From Blastocatellia bacterium (lineage in GTDB: Bacteria; Acidobacteriota; Blastocatellia; Pyrinomonadales; Pyrinomonadaceae), in assembly GCA_003168335.1 (NCBI GenBank), contig PMSM01000002.1, forward strand, positions 186,001-250,000: a stretch of 64,000 nucleotides of DNA, written 5' to 3'. Numbering within the stretch: the first letter of the stretch is position 1; the number at the start of each line of letters is the position of its first letter. This document shows positions 53,501-60,236 of the stretch, piece after piece. The position numbers were made by a program, and so were the translations under genes. The notes beneath the pieces were generated by a model that saw nothing but the letters and a program-made list of their open reading frames with translations, ran no database searches and had not been told where the DNA came from.

Positions 53501-53989
53501 ATGTCACCCGCCGATCGAGGCGCGCTGGTCGAATTTCAGCAGAAGGTGGCGCGGCTGCAACGCGCGCTACAAGGCACGCTGGCAACTGCCAACGCGCTTA
53601 AGCCACGTTTGGCGGCAATCAGACGCGCCTTGCTGGAAACACCTGCGGCCCCGGAAAAACTGCTTAACGATGCCTCCGCTTTAGACAAACGCACGAACGA
53701 AATTCTGCGTGCTCTGCAGGGCGATCAAGCTCTGCGCCAGCGCAACATGAATCTGCCGCCTTCGATCAGTGAACGCGTCGGAGACATTGTCGGTTCGCAG
53801 CGGATGTCTACGGCCCGGCCCACGCAGACGCAGATCGATCAGTACGCGGCGGCGGCGCAGGAATTCGAAACCGCGCTCAATCAACTGCGCCAGCTAATCG
53901 AGGGCGACCTCGCTCGGCTTGAAAAACAGATGGAAGCCGCGGGCGCGCCGTGGACGCCGGGTCGGATTCCTGAATGGAAGGACCAGTAA
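50555..53989 (+). CDS. Secreted BNR/Asp-box repeat protein (sortilin/VPS10-like propeller)
   Basis: A protein of up to 1144 aa with a signal peptide (about 15-36); the second ATG at 50573 has AGGAG upstream and is equally likely. After an acidic Pro/Glu linker, about 85-830 consist of Asp-box propeller blades with repeated S-x-D-x-G-x-x-W units ('SDDGGKSWKNV', 'TDNGKTWKN', 'STDAGVTWNKV', 'SNDRGGSWERR', 'SIDGGQKWIQL'), two propellers as in VPS10/sortilin or exo-sialidase-like folds. The C-terminus has a fibronectin-like part ('ITDSSGRVVRRLTGPVTAG') and helical tail. No sialidase Arg triad is evident. Such proteins are frequent in Acidobacteria; polysaccharide or protein binding is likely. Confidence 0.9.
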   Translation: MRRLTSMFPCIRSILPATRLVTLILIAFVVPLSVLAQTEAASQKPTPEAEAKQQPSPEAKPEATKRPDQAGAEDENRPRDPMSSPTFNGLRLRSIGPAFTSGRVSGFAVDPNHPAHYFVAAASGGVWKTVNNGTTWTPVFDREGSYSIGAIALDPKNPLTVWVGTGENNSQRSVSYGNGLYRSDDGGKSWKNVGLKTSEHIGHIAIDPKDSNIVYVAAQGPLWGPGGDRGLFKTTDNGKTWKNILNISENTGVTDVVIDPQNPETIYAASYQRRRHMWTLIDGGPESAIYKSTDAGVTWNKVRAGLPTTELGRIGLAISPVDPNVIYATVETGDRKGGIFRSNDRGGSWERRNEFDAGAMYYAHVVADPKDVDRIYVMNVFLMVSDDGGRTLRRLGEKSKHVDNHEIWIDSNNTDHYLVGCDGGVYESHDRGANWEFKRNLPVTQFYDITTDNATPFYNVYGGAQDNFAFGGPSRTRSASGIVNSDWFVTQGGDGFRSQVDPEDPNTIYAELQHGVLVRFDKVTGERLGVQPQVGRNEDPLRWNWDSPFIISPHSHTRLYFAADKLFRSDDRGDSWKVLSGQLSRGLDRDKLPVMGKIWSMDAVAKNQSTAFFGNASALAESPKKEGLIYVGTDDGLIQITEDGGKNWRRVEKLPDVPELAYVSRIVASNHDANTVYVAFENHQSADFKPYLFKSTDAGRTWVSIKSNLPVNGPVWSIAEDHVNPNLLFVGNEYGLYFSIDGGQKWIQLRGGLPTIQVRDLNIQKRENDLVLGTFGRGIYILDNYTPLRLLKPEMLKQDGLLFPVKDALMYIQSQPLGGRGKSFQGESFYTAENPPFGATFTYYLKEELKTRKTKRQEAERDAQRKGAVIGLPTRSDFRAEEEEEAPAVVFTITDSSGRVVRRLTGPVTAGIQRVSWDLRYPAPALPPPPNPEGEDPFNEGPSGPLVMPGAYKVSVAKRVDGVFTPLGQAQEFQVIVEGQERMSPADRGALVEFQQKVARLQRALQGTLATANALKPRLAAIRRALLETPAAPEKLLNDASALDKRTNEILRALQGDQALRQRNMNLPPSISERVGDIVGSQRMSTARPTQTQIDQYAAAAQEFETALNQLRQLIEGDLARLEKQMEAAGAPWTPGRIPEWKDQ

Positions 53990-54048
53990 GCTACTGCGGT
54001 AGGTGGCAACGCATTAATTTCGGCGGCACAGCCGCATACGTCCCGACG

Positions 54049-54885
54049 CTACTGTTTTCCTTCGAATGATGACAACGGTCGTGTCGACAGTCCAAACGCC
54101 TGCGGATTTTCGCCGATGATCGCTGCGGCGAAGAAGCGTGGCACGTAGTAGACACTTTCGTTGCGAAAAGTTTTGTCCAGTTTATCGCGTTGCTCAGTCA
54201 GGGCGCAGATGCTACAGGCGCGGTTTTGATCGTTGACCAGGGCGGCTATGTCGCTCTCAACGTTCTTACCACCGCGATTGTAGGCCAGCAGAGCGAGTGC
54301 CTCTTTCATGCGGTCCGAACTGAATTGATTGATACCGTCCGCGATATAACGCGCTGCCGCGTCGGCAGATTTATCCACATCGAGAAGTTCCGCCGCGCTC
54401 AGTCCATAGTGCTCTCCGGTCGCCGGCACAAACTGAAACATCCCCAGGGCGCCCATTGAGTTTGGCGATTGAATGTTGATGTATTCAGATTCAATCAGCG
54501 GAATGTAGAGTCCGATTACCGGCGCGACGTTGTGTGCCTTGAATGCCTTAATCAAGGTCGGCGCCACCGTTTGGCCGCGCTCAAAAACGAAACGAGCGTC
54601 GCTTTTGCCCGGGCTATCGCCGGCGTTGTTTCCGATGCGCCGCGCATACATATCGACAGCTTTCTGAATTTCCATTTCAAACGCAGTCGTAAATTCATAG
54701 TCGTTCCCGGAAATCTTCCGGGAGATTTCGCGCGCCTTCTCAGTCACGAAAGCCGCCCGTTGCGTCAGCGTCATCTGTTGATAGAGAATTGCGGACTGCG
54801 CCGAAACGACGCCCGAGGGACGCGAACTCATGGCCAAAGAGACTATTGCGGTCAGCGACAAGAGCAACATGCTTTTGAACTTCAT
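54049..54885 (-). CDS. Secreted lytic-transglycosylase-like protein (MltD-type domain)
   Basis: A 278-aa protein starting at the ATG at 54885, which opens a signal peptide to about Ala29. An N-terminal helical region (33-95) precedes the transglycosylase domain: 'GLYIPLIESEYINIQSPNSMGALGMFQFVPATGEHYGL', with the catalytic Glu at 132 and 'LLAYNRGGKNV' as the late motif. The last 45 residues ('RDKLDKTFRNESVYYVPRFFAAAIIGENPQAFGL') match the C-terminus of the kinase at 55895 almost motif for motif, so the two share one extended domain. It is transcribed divergently from the sigma-kinase operon, with a 245-nt shared upstream region. It should cut or bind peptidoglycan in the periplasm. Confidence 0.88.
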   Translation of the reverse strand: MKFKSMLLLSLTAIVSLAMSSRPSGVVSAQSAILYQQMTLTQRAAFVTEKAREISRKISGNDYEFTTAFEMEIQKAVDMYARRIGNNAGDSPGKSDARFVFERGQTVAPTLIKAFKAHNVAPVIGLYIPLIESEYINIQSPNSMGALGMFQFVPATGEHYGLSAAELLDVDKSADAAARYIADGINQFSSDRMKEALALLAYNRGGKNVESDIAALVNDQNRACSICALTEQRDKLDKTFRNESVYYVPRFFAAAIIGENPQAFGLSTRPLSSFEGKQ

Positions 54886-55130
54886 CGATCTTTTCCTCAA
54901 CTTTCTTGGTTTATGGTCGGGTCCGCGTAAGGCGTGCCCCACTTTAGTAAGCGAGAAGCGAGACCGAAATTGTTCACCGGCGAATCTTGCTTAGCGAGAA
55001 ACAACGTCGAAAGTGTTCATGCTCACGCAAGAATATTTTCTGTTTGAAAGCGAAGTCATCTCTGGATTGGTCTCCGGCGAAAGATGATAAGATCCGCGGT
55101 CGGCTTGCTGCATTAGCTACGACGCGAACG
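54886..55130. promoter_or_regulatory. Shared divergent upstream region
   Basis: Between the divergent transglycosylase and sigma-factor genes, 245 nt. It must contain both promoters, but I could not pick convincing -35/-10 pairs. No dispersed palindrome is present here, unusual for a gap of this size in the window, which fits a conserved control region. Confidence 0.4.
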
Positions 55131-55703
55131 ATGATGACGCTTTCAATGCCAGGCTTAACAGAACTGCTGGCTGACTGGCAGCAGGGAGATCAGACTGCGC
55201 TCAATCGGCTGACCCCGCTGGTCTATGATGAGCTGCGCCGCATCGCGCATCGTTATGTGCAGCGTGAGCGCAACGGCCACACGCTCGAGACCACCGCGCT
55301 GGTTAACGAAGCGTATCTACGCCTGGCGGGACAAAAGAAGATCGAGTGGCAGAATCGCGCACACTTCTTCGCCGTCACCGCTCAGGTCATGCGGCATATT
55401 CTGATCGATCACGCGCGCCGGCGGCACTACGCCAAACACGGCGGTGACATGCAGCAAGTCTCGCTGGCAGAAGCCGAGACGATGTCGCCCGGACGCGCCG
55501 GCGAGTTGGTGGCCCTGGACGAGGCTCTCGATGAGTTGGCGAAATTCGATGCTCGCAAAAGCCGAGTTGTGGAGTTGCGTTACTTTGGCGGTCTTGGCCT
55601 GGAAGAGACTGCGGAGGTTTTAGAGATTTCAGTGATGACTGTGCGTCGCGACTGGCGCGCGGCGAAGGCCTGGCTCTTTAGAAGGATGAAGGAGCCGGGT
55701 TGA
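55131..55703 (+). CDS. ECF-type sigma factor (acidobacterial Sig-70 X6/TIGR02999-like)
   Basis: A 190-aa sigma factor. The ATG at 55131 is chosen, with 55146 possible; the frame is open back to 54987 but has no sigma sequence there. Region 2 includes 'ELRRIAHRYVQRERNGHTLETTALVNEAYLRLAG' and 'RAHFFAVTAQVMRHILIDHARRRHYAKHGG', and region 4 'RVVELRYFGGLGLEETAEVLEISVMTVRRDWRAAKAWL'. This is the subfamily that in Acidobacteria and Planctomycetes lies next to Ser/Thr kinase genes and lacks a classical anti-sigma factor. The kinase gene follows 190 nt downstream, with a family F repeat between. Regulation by phosphorylation is inferred from related ECF-kinase pairs. Confidence 0.9.
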   Translation: MMTLSMPGLTELLADWQQGDQTALNRLTPLVYDELRRIAHRYVQRERNGHTLETTALVNEAYLRLAGQKKIEWQNRAHFFAVTAQVMRHILIDHARRRHYAKHGGDMQQVSLAEAETMSPGRAGELVALDEALDELAKFDARKSRVVELRYFGGLGLEETAEVLEISVMTVRRDWRAAKAWLFRRMKEPG

Positions 55704-55746
55704 AAGAGGCAGTCGCGTTTTCAATTGAGCTGGGAGGCCAGATGAT

Positions 55747-55864
55747 GCTGGGAGCGCGGACGTCTCGTCCGCATAGCTTGCGAAGCACGCTCCGCCTGAG
55801 TCTTTCGCGCACCCGAGTTTTCGCGCTTCGCGCTCACAGCGGACGGGATGTCCGCGCTCCCAGC
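55747..55864. repeat. Family F palindromic repeat
   Basis: GCTGGGAGCGCGGACGTCTC and GACGGGATGTCCGCGCTCCC, 118 nt in all, with an inner TTCGCGCTTCGCGC stem. It lies between the sigma-factor and kinase genes and may attenuate or stabilise the mRNA. Confidence 0.85.
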
Positions 55865-55894
55865 AAGCACAGTCTTTAAATCGGCGACTTTTCT

Positions 55895-57976
55895 ATGACT
55901 CCTGAACGCTGGCAACAAGTCGAGGAAGTCTTGCAGGCGGCGCTTGATCGGCCGCGGCCAGAGCGTGCTTCGTTTCTGAATGAAGCGTGCTCAGGCGATG
56001 ATCAATTGCAGCGGGAAGCGAGTTCGCTGATTGATGCTTACGATGAAGCCGGTGACTTCATCGAGCAACCCGCGATTGCGCAGGATGCGCACGTCCTTAT
56101 CAGCAGCCCCGAGCCAGGCAACATCGGTCGCGAGATCGGCCCGTACCAGATCATCGAGCGGCTGGGTGGTGGAGGAATGGGCGAAGTGTATCTGGCGGAG
56201 GACGCGCGTCTCGATCGCCTTGTGGCGCTGAAAGTCCTGCCGGCCTACTTTGTTTCCGATGACAGTCGCTTGCGCCGTTTTCAAAGAGAAGCTCGCGCTG
56301 CTTCCGCCTTGAACCATCCAAACATACTCACGATTCACGAAGTCGGAGAGCTGGAAGGCGTCCACTTCATCGCCACGGAATTTATCGACGGCCAAACGAT
56401 CCGCGAACTGATCGCCCGTGATGAGTTATCGCTAACCGATGCGTTGGACATTGTGGTTCAGGTTGCCTCAGCGCTTTCCGCCGCGCACGCCGCCGGTATC
56501 GTGCATCGCGACATCAAGCCTGAAAACATCATGCGACGCGGTGACGGCATCGTGAAAATCCTGGACTTTGGCATCGCGAAGCTTCTGGAGCAGACGCCGT
56601 CTGAATCCTCTGCGATCACCAGAGCACAGACGGAAACGGGTGTGGTGCTCGGAACGGTTGGTTACATGTCGCCTGAGCAAGCCCGCGGTCTGGCAATTGA
56701 CGAACGCACAGACATCTGGAGTCTGGGAGTCGTGCTTTATGAAATGCTTGTCTATCGTGCGCCGTTTTCCGGCGCAACGCGCATGGACACAATGGTGGCA
56801 ATTCTCGAGCGCGAACCCGCGCCGCTATTTCCCCCAACCGCCGATCCGACTTTGCAACGATTGCAGACTATCGTCAGCAAGGCTTTGCGGAAAGAGAGAG
56901 CGGAACGATATCAGACCGCCGCCGAACTGCTCGCTGATTTGATTGGTATCAAACCGGAAGTCGATCTCGTTGACTTCTCAAGAGAGCAAGTCCTGGCGCC
57001 CGATGGTGCGGCAGTTCAAGGCAGCGCAGCCTCTGCAGTTCGTGCTCGGAGGAAAACGCTTTCGCGCCCGCTCGCCAGTAGTGAAGCAAATGGCTATCGT
57101 CGTTATGGTTTGTTGGCGCTTGGTTTTGTCGTTCTCGCCGCCCTGATAACGGGAGTGTTTCTGTACAGGCGTTCCGCACGCCAGACGGGTATCGCGGGCG
57201 CTCCGTCGGCCCCGGCAACGGTGAACAAGCTCTACACGCAGATGGACCAGGCTGAGCAACTTCGTTTTGTCGATGAGCAGGAACAACGCATTTCGGCGAT
57301 GATGGGCGACCGTCCGGTGAAACTCAATGAGGAAGCCCTGCGAGCAATCAAGGTGCACGTTGATCGCCACGTTGCGCGAAAGGACAGCACGTCCGACAAA
57401 CCGGGTGGGGAAAGCCTGCAGGTCATCTATGCGCGAGCAGTGCCGTTGGTGCCGATGATCGCGCGCGCCTTTGCCGCGCGGAATATCCCGATCGTCATTG
57501 GTATCTATCTGCCTATGATCGAATCGGGGTATCGACCGTGTCTCGAAAGCAGCTTCGGCGCAAAGGGCTTGTTTCAGTTTCTGCCGTCCACGGCGAAACA
57601 CTACGGTATGGCGCCCGGCGAAATGTGCGATGCGGAGAAGATGGCGCCCGCCGCCGCGCACTACATTGCGGACCGCATGGCTGAACTGGGTGATGATTCG
57701 CAAAGCATGACGCTCGTCCTGCTCAGTTACAATAGCGGGACGGATCCGGTGCTCGATGCGCTGCGGCGCTTGCGAGAGACCGACACCAACTATGAAAGGA
57801 ATTTCTGGACGCTTTACGCGAACCGCGACAAACTGGACGATGGATTTCGCAATGAAAGTGCTGGCTACGTCCCGGAGTTCTTTGCCGCGGCGATTATTGG
57901 AGAGAACCCCCGGAACTTCGACTTGCCGACACCGGCACTTTCAAGTTTGGCAAAGGACAGCACAGTTCAGAGGTGA
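55895..57976 (+). CDS. Transmembrane Ser/Thr kinase fused to an extracytoplasmic lytic-transglycosylase-like domain
   Basis: A 693-aa protein. Residues 1-80 are the small helical domain usual in kinases encoded after Sig-70 X6 factors. The kinase (83-350) is complete: P-loop 'LGGGGMGEVYLAED', Lys113, H204-R-D206, 'DFG' at 224-226 and 'SPEQARG'. A transmembrane helix lies at 404-424. The outer part (about 443-693) is homologous to the secreted protein at 54049: 'GIYLPMIESGYRPCLESSFGAKGLFQFLPSTAKHYGM' with a candidate catalytic Glu543, 'LLSYNSG' and 'RNESAGYVPEFFAAAIIGENP'. I know of PASTA-, TPR- or TolB-type kinases but not this combination. It could cut, or merely bind, peptidoglycan to control the kinase and thereby the sigma factor upstream. 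Confidence 0.9.
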   Translation: MTPERWQQVEEVLQAALDRPRPERASFLNEACSGDDQLQREASSLIDAYDEAGDFIEQPAIAQDAHVLISSPEPGNIGREIGPYQIIERLGGGGMGEVYLAEDARLDRLVALKVLPAYFVSDDSRLRRFQREARAASALNHPNILTIHEVGELEGVHFIATEFIDGQTIRELIARDELSLTDALDIVVQVASALSAAHAAGIVHRDIKPENIMRRGDGIVKILDFGIAKLLEQTPSESSAITRAQTETGVVLGTVGYMSPEQARGLAIDERTDIWSLGVVLYEMLVYRAPFSGATRMDTMVAILEREPAPLFPPTADPTLQRLQTIVSKALRKERAERYQTAAELLADLIGIKPEVDLVDFSREQVLAPDGAAVQGSAASAVRARRKTLSRPLASSEANGYRRYGLLALGFVVLAALITGVFLYRRSARQTGIAGAPSAPATVNKLYTQMDQAEQLRFVDEQEQRISAMMGDRPVKLNEEALRAIKVHVDRHVARKDSTSDKPGGESLQVIYARAVPLVPMIARAFAARNIPIVIGIYLPMIESGYRPCLESSFGAKGLFQFLPSTAKHYGMAPGEMCDAEKMAPAAAHYIADRMAELGDDSQSMTLVLLSYNSGTDPVLDALRRLRETDTNYERNFWTLYANRDKLDDGFRNESAGYVPEFFAAAIIGENPRNFDLPTPALSSLAKDSTVQR

Positions 57977-57979
57977 ACA

Positions 57980-59011
57980 ATGAGATTCAAATTCTATGAT
58001 GACAGTCTCGCGAAAGTGCCAAAGCTTTCCATTGATGGCACAGTCGATAATGCGATTCATTTTTCACACTGGAAGGGAAATGAAACGCCCGCGTCGTTGA
58101 AGGCCGACACGTCGACTGAGATCGCTTTGAATCTGGTCGCGGCGCCGAACCGCGAAGAGCTAACTCGCGGGATCGATCTCGCCACCAACAATCACTTTGA
58201 TACCGACGGCGTGCTCTCTGTGTGGACGCTGCTAAGCGGCGAGCGCGCGTTGGAATTACGTGACAAGTTGATTGCGGCGGCGGAAGCGGGCGATTTTTCC
58301 GAGTTGAGCACGAAAGCAGGCGTGCGCGCGAGCATTGTCATACAAGGTTCTGAATCGCCGATTGATGAGCAGGCAGGGTCGCCTCTGGCGGGCCAACTCG
58401 CGGGCGAACCGGTTAACGATGATGCCCGCGCTTACGAATTGGTTCTCCCGCACGTCGAGCGAGTCCTGACACATACCAATGATTACGCATCGCTTTGGTG
58501 TGACCCATGGAACCGGATCTCGTCGGCGCTGGATAGCTTTGCTAACGGCAGATCGCGAGTTGACGAAGATAACGAGGCGAAAGTCTCATTGGTAATATTG
58601 GCGCCGGACATTTTCAGTTCCGCGGGTTTCAAGCCGACACGTCACTGCGCGCCATTCACGGCCATTTCGCATCACGCTCGCGGCGAAATCTTCTTAATAG
58701 CGACGCCGCTCGATGGCGGTTGGGCCTATCGCATCGACTATCCTTACTACTCATGGGCTGAGACGATCGTGCGGCCGCACATCGAACGGCGCGATTTCAG
58801 TTCCTTCACGAATCGGCTTAACGAGATGGAAAAGAGCGCGGCCGGCAGTTGGCGTTTGGATTCTTCCGAGTTGGCTTCGGCGGCAAAGTTCTCGGATCAG
58901 AATGGGAAGCTGGCGGCTTCCAGTATTTCTCCTGACGACGTTGCATCTAGGCTTCGCAGCGCGATGCTGAAACCAATTTCCGCCCAGCCTGGCGTCGCAG
59001 GCGCCGTTTGA
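57980..59011 (+). CDS. Uncharacterised conserved protein (possibly DUF6687)
   Basis: A 343-aa cytoplasmic protein starting 3 nt after the kinase stop, so translationally linked. It reads 'MRFKFYDDSLAKVPKLSIDGTVDNAIHFSHWKGNETP', 'LKADTSTEIALNLV' and 'ATNNHFDTDGVLSVWTLL', then 'SLVILAPDIFSSAGFKPTRHCAPFTAISHHARGEIFLIA' and 'YRIDYPYYSWAETIVRP'. The 'HFDTDG' stretch recalls metal-binding DHH-type motifs, but that is only a resemblance. I remember an uncharacterised family (DUF6687) with the same opening; the name is not certain. Its link to the kinase is by position only. Confidence 0.75.
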   Translation: MRFKFYDDSLAKVPKLSIDGTVDNAIHFSHWKGNETPASLKADTSTEIALNLVAAPNREELTRGIDLATNNHFDTDGVLSVWTLLSGERALELRDKLIAAAEAGDFSELSTKAGVRASIVIQGSESPIDEQAGSPLAGQLAGEPVNDDARAYELVLPHVERVLTHTNDYASLWCDPWNRISSALDSFANGRSRVDEDNEAKVSLVILAPDIFSSAGFKPTRHCAPFTAISHHARGEIFLIATPLDGGWAYRIDYPYYSWAETIVRPHIERRDFSSFTNRLNEMEKSAAGSWRLDSSELASAAKFSDQNGKLAASSISPDDVASRLRSAMLKPISAQPGVAGAV

Positions 59012-59029
59012 AAATCATCAGTCTTCTCT

Positions 59030-60085
59030 TTGCTGGGAGCGCGGACGTCTCGTCCGCACAGCGAGCCCATCTCGCCTGGTTCTTTTGCCTTACGCCTCAG
59101 TGCGGACGAGACGTCCGCGCTCCCGGCAGCAAGGGGCGCCACAGCGCAGGATATCGACAAACTGAAGTTTGTCGGACATAGTTTCAGCGTGCGCGCCCTC
59201 CGCGACATTCACATTGGTCCTGCCGGTTGGTCTTATGCTGACTGGCGCGGGCGGGTCTATCCCGAAGGCGCCGGCGCTAAGTTCGATACGCTGGATCTGG
59301 TCGCGAAATACTTCGATGCGGTTGAAATAAATAGCAGTTTCTATCGCCCACCTTCGCCCGCTACTGCCAGGTCGTGGCTGCGACGCATTCAGCACAATCG
59401 GGACTTTATCTTCACGGCGAAACTTTACCGAACGTTTACGCATGAGCGCGGCAAAGCCACCATTGACGACGAGAAGGTATTTCGCGAAGGCATCGATCCG
59501 CTCGTGGAAGCAGGGAAGCTGGGCGCGGTGCTGATTCAGTTTCCCTGGTCGTTCAAGAATGATCGCACAGAGCGCAGTTACCTCAATCAACTTTGCGAGC
59601 GCTTCAAAGATTATCCGCTGGTGGTTGAGTTGCGGCATGAATCATGGAACAAGCCGAGAATCCTGCAAACGCTGGAAGATCTCGGTGTGGGTTTGTGCGA
59701 CATCGACCAGCCGCTGTTCGCTAATTCGATCAAGCCTTCGGCGGAAGTAACTTCGTCAATTGGTTATGTGCGATTGCACGGGCGAAACTATCAGAACTGG
59801 TTTCGCGAAGAAGCGGACGCGGTTGAGCGTTATGACTATTTGTATTCGCGCGATGAGTTAGAGCCGTGGGTCGAGCGCATCAAGCAGGTTTCAGAGAAAG
59901 CGAAAGAAACCTTTGTCATTACCAACAACCACGCGCGCGGGCAAAGCCTGGTCAACGCCTTCGAAGTGTTGGCGCTGCTGGAAGAGAAGCGAATGCCGGG
60001 ACCTGCAAAGTTGATAGAGAGTTATCCGCGTCTGAGCGAGTCGGTCGAGGCGGACGATGAATCACCGCAGCGGGAGTTGTTCTAG
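59030..60085 (+). CDS. DUF72 TIM-barrel protein
   Basis: The DUF72 domain is clear: 'IHIGPAGWSYADWRGRVYPEG', 'DAVEINSSFYRPPSPATARSW', 'FIFTAKLYRTFTHERG', 'GAVLIQFPWSFKNDRTERSYL', 'YPLVVELRHESW' and 'YVRLHGRNYQNWFREEADAVERYDYLYSRDEL'. It is a TIM barrel whose activity is unknown; structures resemble sugar isomerase or endonuclease IV-type barrels. The first ~30 codons from 59030 ('LGARTSRPHSEPIS' to 'DETSALPA') are the translation of a family F repeat, so the true start is probably later, near the GTG at 59189. Then the protein has about 299 aa, closer to the family norm. Confidence 0.88.
   Translation: MLGARTSRPHSEPISPGSFALRLSADETSALPAARGATAQDIDKLKFVGHSFSVRALRDIHIGPAGWSYADWRGRVYPEGAGAKFDTLDLVAKYFDAVEINSSFYRPPSPATARSWLRRIQHNRDFIFTAKLYRTFTHERGKATIDDEKVFREGIDPLVEAGKLGAVLIQFPWSFKNDRTERSYLNQLCERFKDYPLVVELRHESWNKPRILQTLEDLGVGLCDIDQPLFANSIKPSAEVTSSIGYVRLHGRNYQNWFREEADAVERYDYLYSRDELEPWVERIKQVSEKAKETFVITNNHARGQSLVNAFEVLALLEEKRMPGPAKLIESYPRLSESVEADDESPQRELF
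59032..59130. repeat. Family F palindromic repeat at the DUF72 5' end
   Basis: GCTGGGAGCGCGGACGTCTC and GACGAGACGTCCGCGCTCCC. It extends the DUF72 reading frame upstream without a stop codon, as family F copies do elsewhere. Confidence 0.85.
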
Positions 60086-60086
60086 A

Positions 60087-60184
60087 TTTGGAGTGCGCTG
60101 ACTTGTCAGCGCTTTGGTCGGCTGCGACTTGTCGCAGCCTTCACTGTCAAACGAAAGCGGCGACAAGTCGCCGCACTCCAAATT
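60087..60184. repeat. Family E palindromic repeat
   Basis: TTTGGAGTGCGCTGACTTGT with three stems (CTGACTTGTCAG, GCGACTTGTCGC, GCGACAAGTCGC) and the end CGCACTCCAAATT. Between convergent genes; could double as a bidirectional termination hairpin. Confidence 0.85.
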
Positions 60185-60236
60185 CACTTCGCCAGCGGAA
60201 AAATCGATTCGATATCCACCGGGCAGGTTGCTTAGC

